From: Phycisphaerales bacterium UBA1845
Lineage (GTDB): Bacteria > Planctomycetota > Phycisphaerae > UBA1845
Length of the DNA stretch: 64,000 bases
Assembly (NCBI GenBank): GCA_002338715.1
Contig: DDIR01000102.1
Span: 18,958-82,957, forward strand
Direction: 5' to 3'
Below the pieces are notes generated by a model. The model saw only the letters and a program-made list of their open reading frames with translations. It ran no database searches and had not been told where the DNA came from. Of this stretch, positions 19,008-26,684 are shown in pieces. Positions within the stretch are counted from its first letter, which is position 1; each line of letters begins with the position of its first letter. The position numbers and the translations under genes are program-made.

Positions 19008-19457
19008 ATGCAAGACGACGCAATTATTCGCAGAGTACGTGACGAGCACGAACGTTTGCGCGAAATCACCGATGCGTTGAACAATGCCCTCAAGCAGGGC
19101 GGTGGCGACGTTCGCGCCTGGCTGGGTAACGTGTGCAAGTCGTTTGAGCATTTTCGCGCTCACCTCATCCACCGAATCGCGCTCGAAGAAATTGGCGGGT
19201 TCCTCGATTACGTTGTCGAGAAGCGCCCGGACCTTGTTAAGCAGGTTGAGCATTTGAAGGAAGGGCACGCCAAGATGATTGAGATGGCTGGCGCAACCCT
19301 GGCACATCTTAAGGAACTTTCCACAAGCGACACCGACCCGCGCGGATTGGCATGCACGCACGTGAAGATCATGTTGTCGGAGGTGGACTATCACGAAGAG
19401 GTGGAAAACCTCCTGGTCGTCTCGGTATTCAACGATGACATCGGTGTAGGAGACTAG
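19008..19457 (+). CDS. hemerythrin-like (HHE) metal-binding protein
   Basis: A 149-residue all-helical cytoplasmic protein with the histidine pattern of HHE/hemerythrin four-helix bundles: His14 (RDEHERL), His48, His52 and His55 (EHFRAHLIHRIALEE), His82 and His87 (EHLKEGHAKM), and His129 (YHEEVENLL). Acidic residues close to these could complete a di-iron site. Relatives bind oxygen, nitric oxide or iron, or repair damaged Fe-S clusters. The exact role here is inferred at family level only. A single-gene unit is likely; a REP-like palindrome lies 33 bases downstream. Confidence 0.8.
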   Translation: MQDDAIIRRVRDEHERLREITDALNNALKQGGGDVRAWLGNVCKSFEHFRAHLIHRIALEEIGGFLDYVVEKRPDLVKQVEHLKEGHAKMIEMAGATLAHLKELSTSDTDPRGLACTHVKIMLSEVDYHEEVENLLVVSVFNDDIGVGD

Positions 19458-19490
19458 AACACTCTTACTCCAAACGGAGCGGCGCGACAG

Positions 19491-19523
19491 CGTCGTCATT
19501 CCCGCGCAGGCGGGAATCCAGGG
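19491..19523 (+). repeat. REP-like palindrome, copy 3
   Basis: Contains TCATTCCCGCGCAGGCGGGA with flanks cgtcg and atccaggg. It is nearly the same as the copy at 13351-13383 and the complement of the one at 13408-13436. It lies between the convergent hemerythrin and amidohydrolase genes, a usual place for such elements. Confidence 0.75.
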
Positions 19524-19634
19524 GCAAGACGAAGTCAATCCACGTCGGTACGGGCGCCCGTGCTGTGGAGAATGGACGACCAGAACGCTGCGCTTGGATC
19601 AAGATCGCTATAGGTCGTGTCCGCGTCGGATCCA

Positions 19635-20864
19635 TCACGCTGTTAAGTTGATCAGCAGTTGTCCGGCGACCATGCAGTGCGTCGGAACGTGCGTGTTGGT
19701 GAGAATATTCTCGCACGGATCGGAACTCCCGTTGGGGTCAATTGGAATCGCGATGAGATCCGCCCGCGAACCGATGAGCGAAAGGTGAGTTTCTCCTTTT
19801 CCTCGCAAGGCGATTTCACCATTGACGGTGGCCATCCGCAGAATCGTTTCAGACGAGACATCGGTTCGATGACGTCGTAGGAATCGAATTTCATCCAACA
19901 TTGAAAGTGACGGATTTGAGGCGAGGCTGTCGGTGCCCAGGCAAACATTCACGCCAGCATCGAGCATGTCGTCGAGGCGGTGGGGCGGATGTCCGAATGC
20001 GTGATGCGTTCGCGGGCAGTAGACGACCGATGTTTTCTCCGTTGCGATCAGCCTGATCTCGTCAATGTTGACGTAGTTGCAGTGGGCGAGCAGCGTGTTG
20101 GGCTTCAGCGAAAATGTGCGGTTCAGAAATTCGATCGGACGGACCCCGATCGGTTTGTGCGAAGAATCGCAAACGCCCATTGATTCCAAAAATTCCCGAA
20201 GTCTTCCGGTTCCCCTGAGCAAAAACTCTTCTTCTTCCAACGACTCAGCCGCATGAATGCAGACCGGCGCCCGCATGGCCGCTGCGACCACGGCGCACTT
20301 GAGCATGAAACCGTGCGGAACGGAATATGTGGCATGGGGTGAGATGCCCTGCACCAAAGCGGTTGGAAGTCGATGCAGGTCGGCTGACTGATCCAGCAGT
20401 TGGTCGGGTTCGATTGACATTGAACCCAGGACTTCTGCGTACGATGTAACGTTTGGTCTGGAACGGATGCCGGCTGACGTTTCTCGCGTGATCGAAGCGA
20501 ATCTGGATATGTCTCCGACATGCGTCACGCCGCTTTCGAGGCTCCGTTGCAGCCCGTTGCGCACGGCGAGTTTGATGTCCTCACGATCCGTGTTCATGGA
20601 TCGCATGATGGTCGCCAGGCGCTCCAGCCACCCGACGAAATCGTGCGTTGGTTGTACGGTATTGTGAAGCGTGCCAAGTTCAAGATGCGTATGTGCATTG
20701 ACCAATCCGTGCATCAAGACTGCATTTCCACAGTCGATGACGTTCAGGTCGTCGGTCGGCAGGGAATTTCCCACGGCGATGATGTGGTGCGGCGAGACCC
20801 GAACAAATCCATTCTCGATGGGGCGAAGGTCTGCGTCGAGTACATACTTGGCGCGGAGAATCAT
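19635..20864 (-). CDS. amidohydrolase family deaminase (TRZ/ATZ/MqnX-like)
   Basis: A 409-residue metal-dependent hydrolase. The metal ligands His58 and His60 are in VNAHTHLELG; later sites are HATYSVPHG, LLAHCNYVN and the catalytic aspartate in LGTDSLASN. The LSMLDEIRFL segment after it is typical of the group that removes amino groups from nucleoside- or triazine-like substrates (MtaD, aminodeoxyfutalosine deaminase, ATZ/TRZ). An aminodeoxyfutalosine deaminase role in menaquinone synthesis is plausible, but no other menaquinone gene is in the window. It follows the GNAT gene by 68 bases on the same strand and is probably the last gene of the gatC-gatA operon. Confidence 0.8.
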   Translation of the reverse strand: MILRAKYVLDADLRPIENGFVRVSPHHIIAVGNSLPTDDLNVIDCGNAVLMHGLVNAHTHLELGTLHNTVQPTHDFVGWLERLATIMRSMNTDREDIKLAVRNGLQRSLESGVTHVGDISRFASITRETSAGIRSRPNVTSYAEVLGSMSIEPDQLLDQSADLHRLPTALVQGISPHATYSVPHGFMLKCAVVAAAMRAPVCIHAAESLEEEEFLLRGTGRLREFLESMGVCDSSHKPIGVRPIEFLNRTFSLKPNTLLAHCNYVNIDEIRLIATEKTSVVYCPRTHHAFGHPPHRLDDMLDAGVNVCLGTDSLASNPSLSMLDEIRFLRRHRTDVSSETILRMATVNGEIALRGKGETHLSLIGSRADLIAIPIDPNGSSDPCENILTNTHVPTHCMVAGQLLINLTA

Positions 20865-20932
20865 GCGGACAAGATTCCTAGAGCGCGTTTGCGCAATTGT
20901 TTCCCAGTGAACGTCGCTGCGGTCGTGGACCG

Positions 20933-21736
20933 TTATTGATTTTGCGTGTTGCGAACAAACTCAACCAAGCGTCCGGCTTCGACGAACCCGCACTGCTTCA
21001 AGAATGCGATTGCCTGCTCGTTGGTTTCGCGAACTTCAAGGCATACCACGCTGACCGTCAGCCGCCTTGCAAGAGCGATGATGTGATTGGCCATTGCTGT
21101 TCCTGCCTTCTTGCGGCGCATCGCGTCAACGACGAACATGTCGGTGATGCGGCCTATATCGCCCACTTGAAACAACGAACAAATCCCGACCGGTACTTTG
21201 CCATCCATAAGCACGAATGCGTCAAGACGATGATCGTCGAGACGCTCATTGTCAACTTCGATTCGGGCATCGCCTTCCGCACTGCTGGCCCTTTTCCCGC
21301 AGACTTCAGCATATGCCGCCCGCATCGCCCTGGCTGGCAGCACACGATATTGATCGGAAGGTTCCATCGGCACCGGCCAACCGTCCAACCCCATTGCGAC
21401 GCGATCATCCCTGCGAAACCCCGCAGCCAGCAGGGCTGGTTCAATGGTCTCGGGTTTCTGGTCTTCGGCCAGCGCCCAACGATCGCACGTCAGGTTTGAT
21501 TCTGCGAAATGGGCGTTGGCCTGTTCGACGGCTTGGACCGCTTCGTCCGCCGACTCGACCCAGACTTCGCGAAACTGATTGCACTCAGAGACCGTCGAAA
21601 ACTGTGATGACGCAAAAGCGATCCCGTAATCCAGCGTCGTTTTCTCTGAGACCAGTTCGAGAAACGCCTGGTTGGTTCTTAGAATCGAACCGCGAACGTT
21701 CGGACCGCCTTCGACAATGTTGAGTGAAAGATCCAT
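20933..21736 (-). CDS. GNAT-family N-acetyltransferase
   Basis: A 267-residue protein. Its C-terminal part (about 130-265) has the GNAT fold: motif A in RRKKAGTAMANHIIALA (the R/Q-x-x-G-x-A loop that binds acetyl-CoA), then VCLEVRETNEQAIAFLKQCGF, the usual alpha4/beta region. The N-terminal half is variable and may bind the substrate, which is unknown. ATG at 21736 shares one base with the gatA stop (TAATG), so it is translationally coupled to gatA. This overlap decides the start against a longer frame inside gatA. Confidence 0.8.
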   Translation of the reverse strand: MDLSLNIVEGGPNVRGSILRTNQAFLELVSEKTTLDYGIAFASSQFSTVSECNQFREVWVESADEAVQAVEQANAHFAESNLTCDRWALAEDQKPETIEPALLAAGFRRDDRVAMGLDGWPVPMEPSDQYRVLPARAMRAAYAEVCGKRASSAEGDARIEVDNERLDDHRLDAFVLMDGKVPVGICSLFQVGDIGRITDMFVVDAMRRKKAGTAMANHIIALARRLTVSVVCLEVRETNEQAIAFLKQCGFVEAGRLVEFVRNTQNQ

Positions 21737-23181
21737 TACGCCGGTACCCGCTTGTGGTGTTCCGTGTTGAGCTGGTATTGATGGGCGACATTCAGCAACA
21801 TCGCTTCCGAGAACGCCGGACCCATCAGTTGCAACCCGATTGGCAGTCCGGCGCTGTCGAAACCACACGGCACGCTCATCGCCGGAATGCCTGCAAGGTT
21901 GGCAGTAATCGTATACACGTCGGCCAGATACATCGCCAGCGGGTCGCTGGTTTTCTCGCCGATCTTGAATGCAGTGCTCGGTGTCACCGGGGAGCAGATG
22001 ACGTCTACTTTTTTGAATGCGTTTTCGAGATCGCGACGCAGCAGTGTGCGGACTTTCATCGCCCGCAGGTAGTACGCGTCGTAATAACCGCTTGATAGGG
22101 CATATGTGCCGAGCATGATTCGGCGCTTCACCTCGGCGCCGAAACCTTCTTCGCGCGATGCCGAATACATCTCGACGATGTCGCCCGCCTTCTCCGAGCG
22201 ATGGCCATAATGCACGCCGTCGTAACGCGCCAGGTTACTCGACGCCTCAGCCGTTGCGATCAAATAGTAACACGCGATCCCGTACTTCGTCAGCGGCAGT
22301 TCGACGTCAACCGTTTCCGCGCCGAGTCCGCGTAGCACTTCGATGGCGGCTTCGACGTGCTTTCGGGTTTCGTCGCCGAGCCCTTCGGCGAAGTATTCGC
22401 GGGGGATGCCGATTTTCTTTCCGACAATCGATTCGTTGAGCGCGCCAACATAGTCGGCGACATCGGTGGATACGCATGTCGAGTCGCGTGTGTCAGCTCC
22501 TGCGATCACGCCGAGAAGCAGTGCAGCATCCTCTGCTGTCTTGGCGAATGGTCCGATCTGATCGAGACTGCTGCCGAACGCGACCAATCCGTAACGCGAA
22601 ACGCGGCCATAGGTAGGCTTTAGTCCAACCACGCCAGTCAGCGATGCCGGTTGCCGAATCGAACCGCCCGTATCCGAACCGAGTGCGATCGGGGTCATGT
22701 CAGCCGCGACGCTTACCGCCGATCCACCTGACGAACCGCCCGGTACGCGCTCGCGATCCCAAGGGTTTCGGGTGATGCACGTCGCGCTGTTTTCGGTGCT
22801 GCTGCCCATCGCGAATTCGTCGAGGTTGGTCTTGCCGACGACGACAGCCCCGGCATCGATGAGCCTTTCGGTGACGTGGGCGGAATACGGCGGGTTGAAT
22901 GACGCAAGTATTTTCGACGAGCAGGTGGTCGGTGCGAAATCGGTGCAGATATTGTCTTTTAGCGCGATCGGAACGCCGGCCAGCGGCAGGCGTTTCTTCT
23001 TGTCAGCGGGCAATGCGTCGATGCGTTTCGCTTGTGCGATCGCATGGTCTTCGCAAACGCTGACAAACGCGCCAAGTTCGTCGTTGCGATCGGCAATGGC
23101 GCGCAACGCAGAATTGACAGCATCAACCGCAGTCGATTTTCCTTCATGGACGGACTTGGATATTTCACTGGCCGTGGGCAA
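21736..23181 (-). CDS. gatA: aspartyl/glutamyl-tRNA(Asn/Gln) amidotransferase subunit A
   Basis: A 481-residue amidase-signature enzyme. It releases ammonia from glutamine so that mischarged Glu-tRNA(Gln) and Asp-tRNA(Asn) become correctly charged. The Lys-Ser-Ser triad can be placed: Lys in PIALKDNICTD, Ser in the GGSSGGSA loop, and the nucleophile Ser in SDTGGSIRQPAS. The GLKPTYGRVSRYGL segment is highly characteristic. Translation appears to start at TTG (23181) with GAGG seven bases upstream. It lies 21 bases after gatC; gatB is not in the window, so the trimer is encoded at split loci. Confidence 0.96.
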   Translation of the reverse strand: MPTASEISKSVHEGKSTAVDAVNSALRAIADRNDELGAFVSVCEDHAIAQAKRIDALPADKKKRLPLAGVPIALKDNICTDFAPTTCSSKILASFNPPYSAHVTERLIDAGAVVVGKTNLDEFAMGSSTENSATCITRNPWDRERVPGGSSGGSAVSVAADMTPIALGSDTGGSIRQPASLTGVVGLKPTYGRVSRYGLVAFGSSLDQIGPFAKTAEDAALLLGVIAGADTRDSTCVSTDVADYVGALNESIVGKKIGIPREYFAEGLGDETRKHVEAAIEVLRGLGAETVDVELPLTKYGIACYYLIATAEASSNLARYDGVHYGHRSEKAGDIVEMYSASREEGFGAEVKRRIMLGTYALSSGYYDAYYLRAMKVRTLLRRDLENAFKKVDVICSPVTPSTAFKIGEKTSDPLAMYLADVYTITANLAGIPAMSVPCGFDSAGLPIGLQLMGPAFSEAMLLNVAHQYQLNTEHHKRVPA

Positions 23182-23202
23182 TGGCGTACCTCGGAAGTGG
23201 GG

Positions 23203-23508
23203 TTATACGGTGTCCTGGTCCAGAACTTTGGGCACTCGAAAAAATGAATCCTCACGCTGGGGCGCGTTGGCAAGCGCTTTGTCCGGACCGATCGAATCGC
23301 GGACAACATCATCGCGGAAGACGTTTTGCACATTGACCGCGTGGGCGGTGGGTTCGACGCCCTCGACGTCCACCTCGCTGAGTTGATCAACGTATCCGAC
23401 AATCGCCGACAGCTCTTCGGTCATCATCGCGATTTCATCGTCGCTCAATTGGAGTCGACCAAGCATGGCGATGTGGCGGACTTCCGATTCGGTCAATGGT
23501 TTGGACAT
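23203..23508 (-). CDS. gatC: aspartyl/glutamyl-tRNA amidotransferase subunit C
   Basis: A 101-residue small subunit that links GatA and GatB. Visible family features are ESEVRHIAMLGRLQLSDDE at the N-terminus, VDQLSEVDVEGVEPTAHA in the middle, and a tail (NAPQREDSFFRVPKVLDQD) matching the usual FxVPxV ending. ATG at 23508 is used; the nine codons before it lack support. It is the first gene of the gatC-gatA-GNAT-amidohydrolase run. Confidence 0.93.
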   Translation of the reverse strand: MSKPLTESEVRHIAMLGRLQLSDDEIAMMTEELSAIVGYVDQLSEVDVEGVEPTAHAVNVQNVFRDDVVRDSIGPDKALANAPQREDSFFRVPKVLDQDTV

Positions 23509-23656
23509 CAGTTCAACGACTCCGCGATTTTGCACTACAACGGATCGGGTTCTACAAAAAAAGCGAAACCGATCGCTCGGATTCGCTTTATAATTGATAA
23601 CGATATTGACGCAAACGAAAGAATCGGGTTAAGACATCGCAGCAACTCAGTGCACA

Positions 23657-23704
23657 GCAATCTTCGTGTCCCAGTCGCTTCGTGCGTCAGTCGCTTCGTG
23701 CCTA
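23657..23704. repeat. short 16-bp tandem repeat
   Basis: Two near-perfect copies of cagtcgcttcgtgcgt (starting about 23672), preceded by a degenerate third (caatcttcgtgtc). It lies between rpmB and gatC, just past the rpmB stop. No function is evident. Confidence 0.6.
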
Positions 23705-23716
23705 AGTCCCTATCCT

Positions 23717-23980
23717 TTACTTCGTCGCGTCTTCAGGCTTCCAATCGCGCTTGGGCGGCTTCACAACCAAGCCCATACGGATCGCCTTCGCCGACACCTT
23801 GATGCGGCAGACCTTGCCATCAACCAAAGCGCGAACGCGCTGGATATTTGGCTTAAACTTCCGCTTGGTGACGCCGGTGGTTTTGATACCGACACCGCCG
23901 AGGTATTTGGCTTTACCGCGACGCGCCAGGGAGCGTCCGCTGCGGGTTTTCTTACCCAAAAAATAGCATTCACGAGCCAT
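23717..23980 (-). CDS. rpmB: 50S ribosomal protein L28
   Basis: An 87-residue basic protein. MARECYFLGKKTRSG at the start and TKRKFKPNIQRVRAL in the middle match the L28 pattern (normally MARxCxxTGK and TKRRFxPNLQ). It belongs to the large ribosomal subunit and contacts 23S rRNA. Only one cysteine is present, so the zinc-binding form of L28 does not apply. It is divergent from the ECF sigma factor gene at 24164; the 183-bp gap should hold both promoters. Confidence 0.93.
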   Translation of the reverse strand: MARECYFLGKKTRSGRSLARRGKAKYLGGVGIKTTGVTKRKFKPNIQRVRALVDGKVCRIKVSAKAIRMGLVVKPPKRDWKPEDATK

Positions 23981-24163
23981 GAATATTCTCCAAACTGCGA
24001 TCCGACGCCATAAAACCGGTTTCCGGCATCAGGTCGGTCGGGCAAATATAGGGATCATTGGGAGATTTGCAACCGATCCACCGTCGGGAATGGCCGAATT
24101 ATTACACCAATTCTTGATTTTTCGTTGCAATAATGGCCCCAGACGGGACGTTTAGGGTGGTGA

Positions 24164-24775
24164 ATGATGGAAATGACCCCGACACACTTGGCCGACCTGA
24201 TCCGCCGGGCCCAGACCCACGACCCTGACGCATTCGACGATTTGATCGATGCGTTCGGAAAGCGGCTTCATGGGTACCTGTATCGGCTGACGGGGTCACG
24301 GGACGAAGCCGACGACCTGCTGCAGGACGTGTTTCTGCGGGTGGTCAAGATGATCGGATCGTATCGGCATGACCATCGATTCGAGGGGTGGCTGTTTCGG
24401 ATCGCGACAAACCTGGTGCGCGATCGGATTCGCCGGGTCGGTCGGGGCCCGAGGGTGATCCCATTCGATGCCCGCGGTCGTCATAGCGGTGACGCGAGTT
24501 CCGAATGGATTGAAGCCAGCGATGACGCTGCTCCCGACCCGGAAGCTTCGATGCGGTTGGCTGACGATGTCGATGCGCTGCAAAAGGGGCTCGCGAAACT
24601 GCCTGAAGCCGAGCGTGAGGTGATCATGCTGCGACATTTTTCGGATCTGTCGTTTGCGGAGATCGCCAAGATCATGGGGACGCCGTTGGGAACGGCGTTG
24701 GCCCGGGCGCATCGCGGACTGAACAAGCTGCGCGAGATGTTGGACATGGACGGCGTCAAGGCGCAAGTGGGGTAG
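24164..24775 (+). CDS. ECF-type RNA polymerase sigma factor
   Basis: A 203-residue sigma-70 family factor with region 2 (about 25-90; DEADDLLQDVFLRVVK is the core-binding helix and FEGWLFRIATNLVRDRIRR the -10 reading part) and region 4 (about 140-195; LPEAEREVIMLRHFSDLSFA then EIAKIMGTPLGTALARAHRG, the helix-turn-helix). The linker between them is acidic. A Shine-Dalgarno-like agggtgg sits just before ATG. The next gene, 57 bases downstream, has one membrane segment and is the likely anti-sigma partner. Stimulus and target promoters are not known. Confidence 0.9.
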   Translation: MMEMTPTHLADLIRRAQTHDPDAFDDLIDAFGKRLHGYLYRLTGSRDEADDLLQDVFLRVVKMIGSYRHDHRFEGWLFRIATNLVRDRIRRVGRGPRVIPFDARGRHSGDASSEWIEASDDAAPDPEASMRLADDVDALQKGLAKLPEAEREVIMLRHFSDLSFAEIAKIMGTPLGTALARAHRGLNKLREMLDMDGVKAQVG

Positions 24776-24832
24776 CGTTTATCAGATAGAAGCGGCAGGT
24801 AGAGAACTGCATGCAGAGAGTTGGTGAGCACG

Positions 24833-25492
24833 ATGAGCAAGCAAGACGAACGACAATTTGAAAGCGACGCGATGCTCGCGGCTGAAGTCGAACGACTTGA
24901 ATCGTGGTTCGCAGAATTCGCCGCGCAGTATCCCGAACCGCCGTGTCGCGTGATGGAACAAGTCAAGATGGCGACCGAGTTGGTGGTCAGCGAGCGGTGC
25001 ATGAGTGCGGCAGTTGGTGATGTGTCGATGATTAGTATGGCGACGACGGCGCCACCTTCGTCAGAAACGATGAATGCAACAAAGGCTGTCGTGCGTCGTG
25101 AACTCATGGCAATGGCCGGTGCAAAGAACAACAGCAAGAACAACGGCAAAGACAACAGAAACGTTCCCACGGGTAATGCATTCAAGTGGGGCAGTTTGTT
25201 GGCGATGGCGTCGGCAGCAGTGATCGCGCTGGTGATCCTGCCGAAGTCGCCAGACCCTGATACGCCTAAGAATATTGCCGATGTTTCGGCGATTGACGAT
25301 TGGGCCTATGTATTGACGGAATCGAACGAATCAGAGCTTGACAGCGATTTGAGTGGTTTCAAATCGGATTTGAATGAGTTCGGCGACTCGCTCGTTTCGC
25401 TCGACGATTTTGCGGACGAACTGGGAACTGACGAAATCGAAGATGCAATTGATCAGTTGTACAGCGACAGTGCTTCATTTCTGGACTCATAG
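24833..25492 (+). CDS. single-span membrane protein, putative anti-sigma factor
   Basis: A 219-residue protein. The N-terminal part (1-80) is helical and acidic, without the His-x3-Cys-x2-Cys motif of zinc anti-sigma factors. A Lys/Asn-rich stretch (about 97-112) precedes one membrane helix at about 118-136. The C-terminal 80 residues are highly acidic, with many Asp and Ser and few basic residues. Its place directly after an ECF sigma gene suggests that the cytoplasmic N-terminus holds the sigma factor; this rests on context only. ATG at 24833 is preferred over the TTG/GTG codons just upstream. Confidence 0.6.
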   Translation: MSKQDERQFESDAMLAAEVERLESWFAEFAAQYPEPPCRVMEQVKMATELVVSERCMSAAVGDVSMISMATTAPPSSETMNATKAVVRRELMAMAGAKNNSKNNGKDNRNVPTGNAFKWGSLLAMASAAVIALVILPKSPDPDTPKNIADVSAIDDWAYVLTESNESELDSDLSGFKSDLNEFGDSLVSLDDFADELGTDEIEDAIDQLYSDSASFLDS

Positions 25493-25618
25493 TTTTAAAT
25501 CGTAGGGCCGGTTGGGTGCTGCGTGTCGCAAAGGTGACGCATCAGGCACCAAGGAAAGCGTTATCAAAAAGAGGTGATTGGCGTCACCTTCATCAAAGAC
25601 CTGAAAGGATGAATCGCG

Positions 25619-26476
25619 ATGTTTCAGAATAGATTAAATCATAAGTGGATGCTTTTCGTTTTCGCATCGTTGGCGGTTGCGTTTTCTGCATCGACGGCGT
25701 CGGCGGTCGGTGTGGATGAACCCGACCCGGATGATGATGCCGCAATCACTGCGGACGATGCGGCTGCCATTGGCGTCGGTGAACGTGGACCCCGCGGGCG
25801 TCGTGGGTTTGGTCGCGATCGCTCAGGCGAGGACGGACCTCGGGAGCGCCGACGTCCGGGCGCGATGCTTTGGAATCGCATGACTGACGAGGAGAAGGAA
25901 GAAGTTAAGGCGTTCGTGGCGGAGTACTATCCCGAAGTCAGCGAAGCGCTGGAGTCAAGTGACGAAGACGGTGGTCGGCCACGCATGGATCGCAAGAACG
26001 CACGCATGCTCCCCGAAATTCTCCGAATGCATCAACTGTCCATCGACGATCCCCAAATGTTCGAGATCAAGATGGCCGAGCAGAAGAGCCGCTTTCAATT
26101 GCGCCAACTGGTTCGCGAATATCGCCAAGCTGACGACGAATCGACCAAAGAGGAATTGAGCGCCAAGATTCGTCCGCTCGTGGTCGCCGCGTTCGACGCC
26201 CAGCAATCGCGGATGGAGCAGGAAGTGACGCGTTTGGAAAAGCGTCTCGAAGGCCTTCGCCGCCACATCGCCAAGCGTGCGGACAATCGTGACGAGGAAA
26301 TCGAACAGGCCTTCAACGATGTGCTCGACGGCAAAGCTCCCAAGGACGAGCGGTTCGATCGTGAAAGTCGCCGCCGTGGACCGGGTCGAGGATTCCGTGG
26401 ACCGCGTGGACCGGAGGGTGCCCCCGGAGCCCCCGAGGACGAAGAACCCGACATGGACGATGAAGGCGAAGAATAG
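25619..26476 (+). CDS. secreted charged protein with RG/G-rich ends
   Basis: A 285-residue exported protein. The signal peptide spans about 1-30 (LFVFASLAVAFSASTASA). Then come an Asp-rich stretch, an Arg/Gly-rich stretch (about 55-85), a helical middle (about 90-230) with heptad-like Leu and many charged residues (EQEVTRLEKRLEGLRRHIAK), and a Gly/Arg/Pro-rich end finishing in acidic residues. The helical core resembles periplasmic Spy/LTXXQ-like chaperones in type but carries no diagnostic motif. It is third in line after an ECF sigma factor and its membrane partner, so it may be part of that stress regulon. A ribosome site (aaagga) precedes ATG. Confidence 0.7.
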   Translation: MFQNRLNHKWMLFVFASLAVAFSASTASAVGVDEPDPDDDAAITADDAAAIGVGERGPRGRRGFGRDRSGEDGPRERRRPGAMLWNRMTDEEKEEVKAFVAEYYPEVSEALESSDEDGGRPRMDRKNARMLPEILRMHQLSIDDPQMFEIKMAEQKSRFQLRQLVREYRQADDESTKEELSAKIRPLVVAAFDAQQSRMEQEVTRLEKRLEGLRRHIAKRADNRDEEIEQAFNDVLDGKAPKDERFDRESRRRGPGRGFRGPRGPEGAPGAPEDEEPDMDDEGEE

Positions 26477-26514
26477 GTCTCCCTATACTTCATACTTGCA
26501 ACTTATGACCATTA

Positions 26515-26558
26515 GCAGCGTCCGATGCGGCAATCAACCGCATCGGACGCTGCATTTT
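26515..26558 (+). terminator. strong rho-independent terminator
   Basis: A perfect 16-bp stem, GCAGCGTCCGATGCGG (26515-26530) with its exact complement (26538-26553), has a 7-base loop and is followed by ATTTTTG. It lies 38 bases after the stop of the secreted-protein gene and ends the sigma-module transcript before ffh. Confidence 0.92.
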
Positions 26559-26615
26559 TGCAGCTATCTCGGTCGATATCCGCATCGTGCACACAGCGGC
26601 CATACCGCGCTTGCG

Positions 26616-26644
26616 TTGACGAGAATCCGCATCTTGTGCACAAT
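26616..26644 (+). promoter_or_regulatory. possible sigma-70 promoter for ffh
   Basis: TTGACG (26616-26621) and CACAAT (26639-26644) are 17 bases apart, 40 bases ahead of the ffh start and just after a terminator. The -10 box matches the consensus at only four of six bases, so this is a candidate, not a certainty. Confidence 0.4.
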
Positions 26645-26684
26645 CCACCTCGACGATTATTTCACTATGAGGTGACACTTTTTC

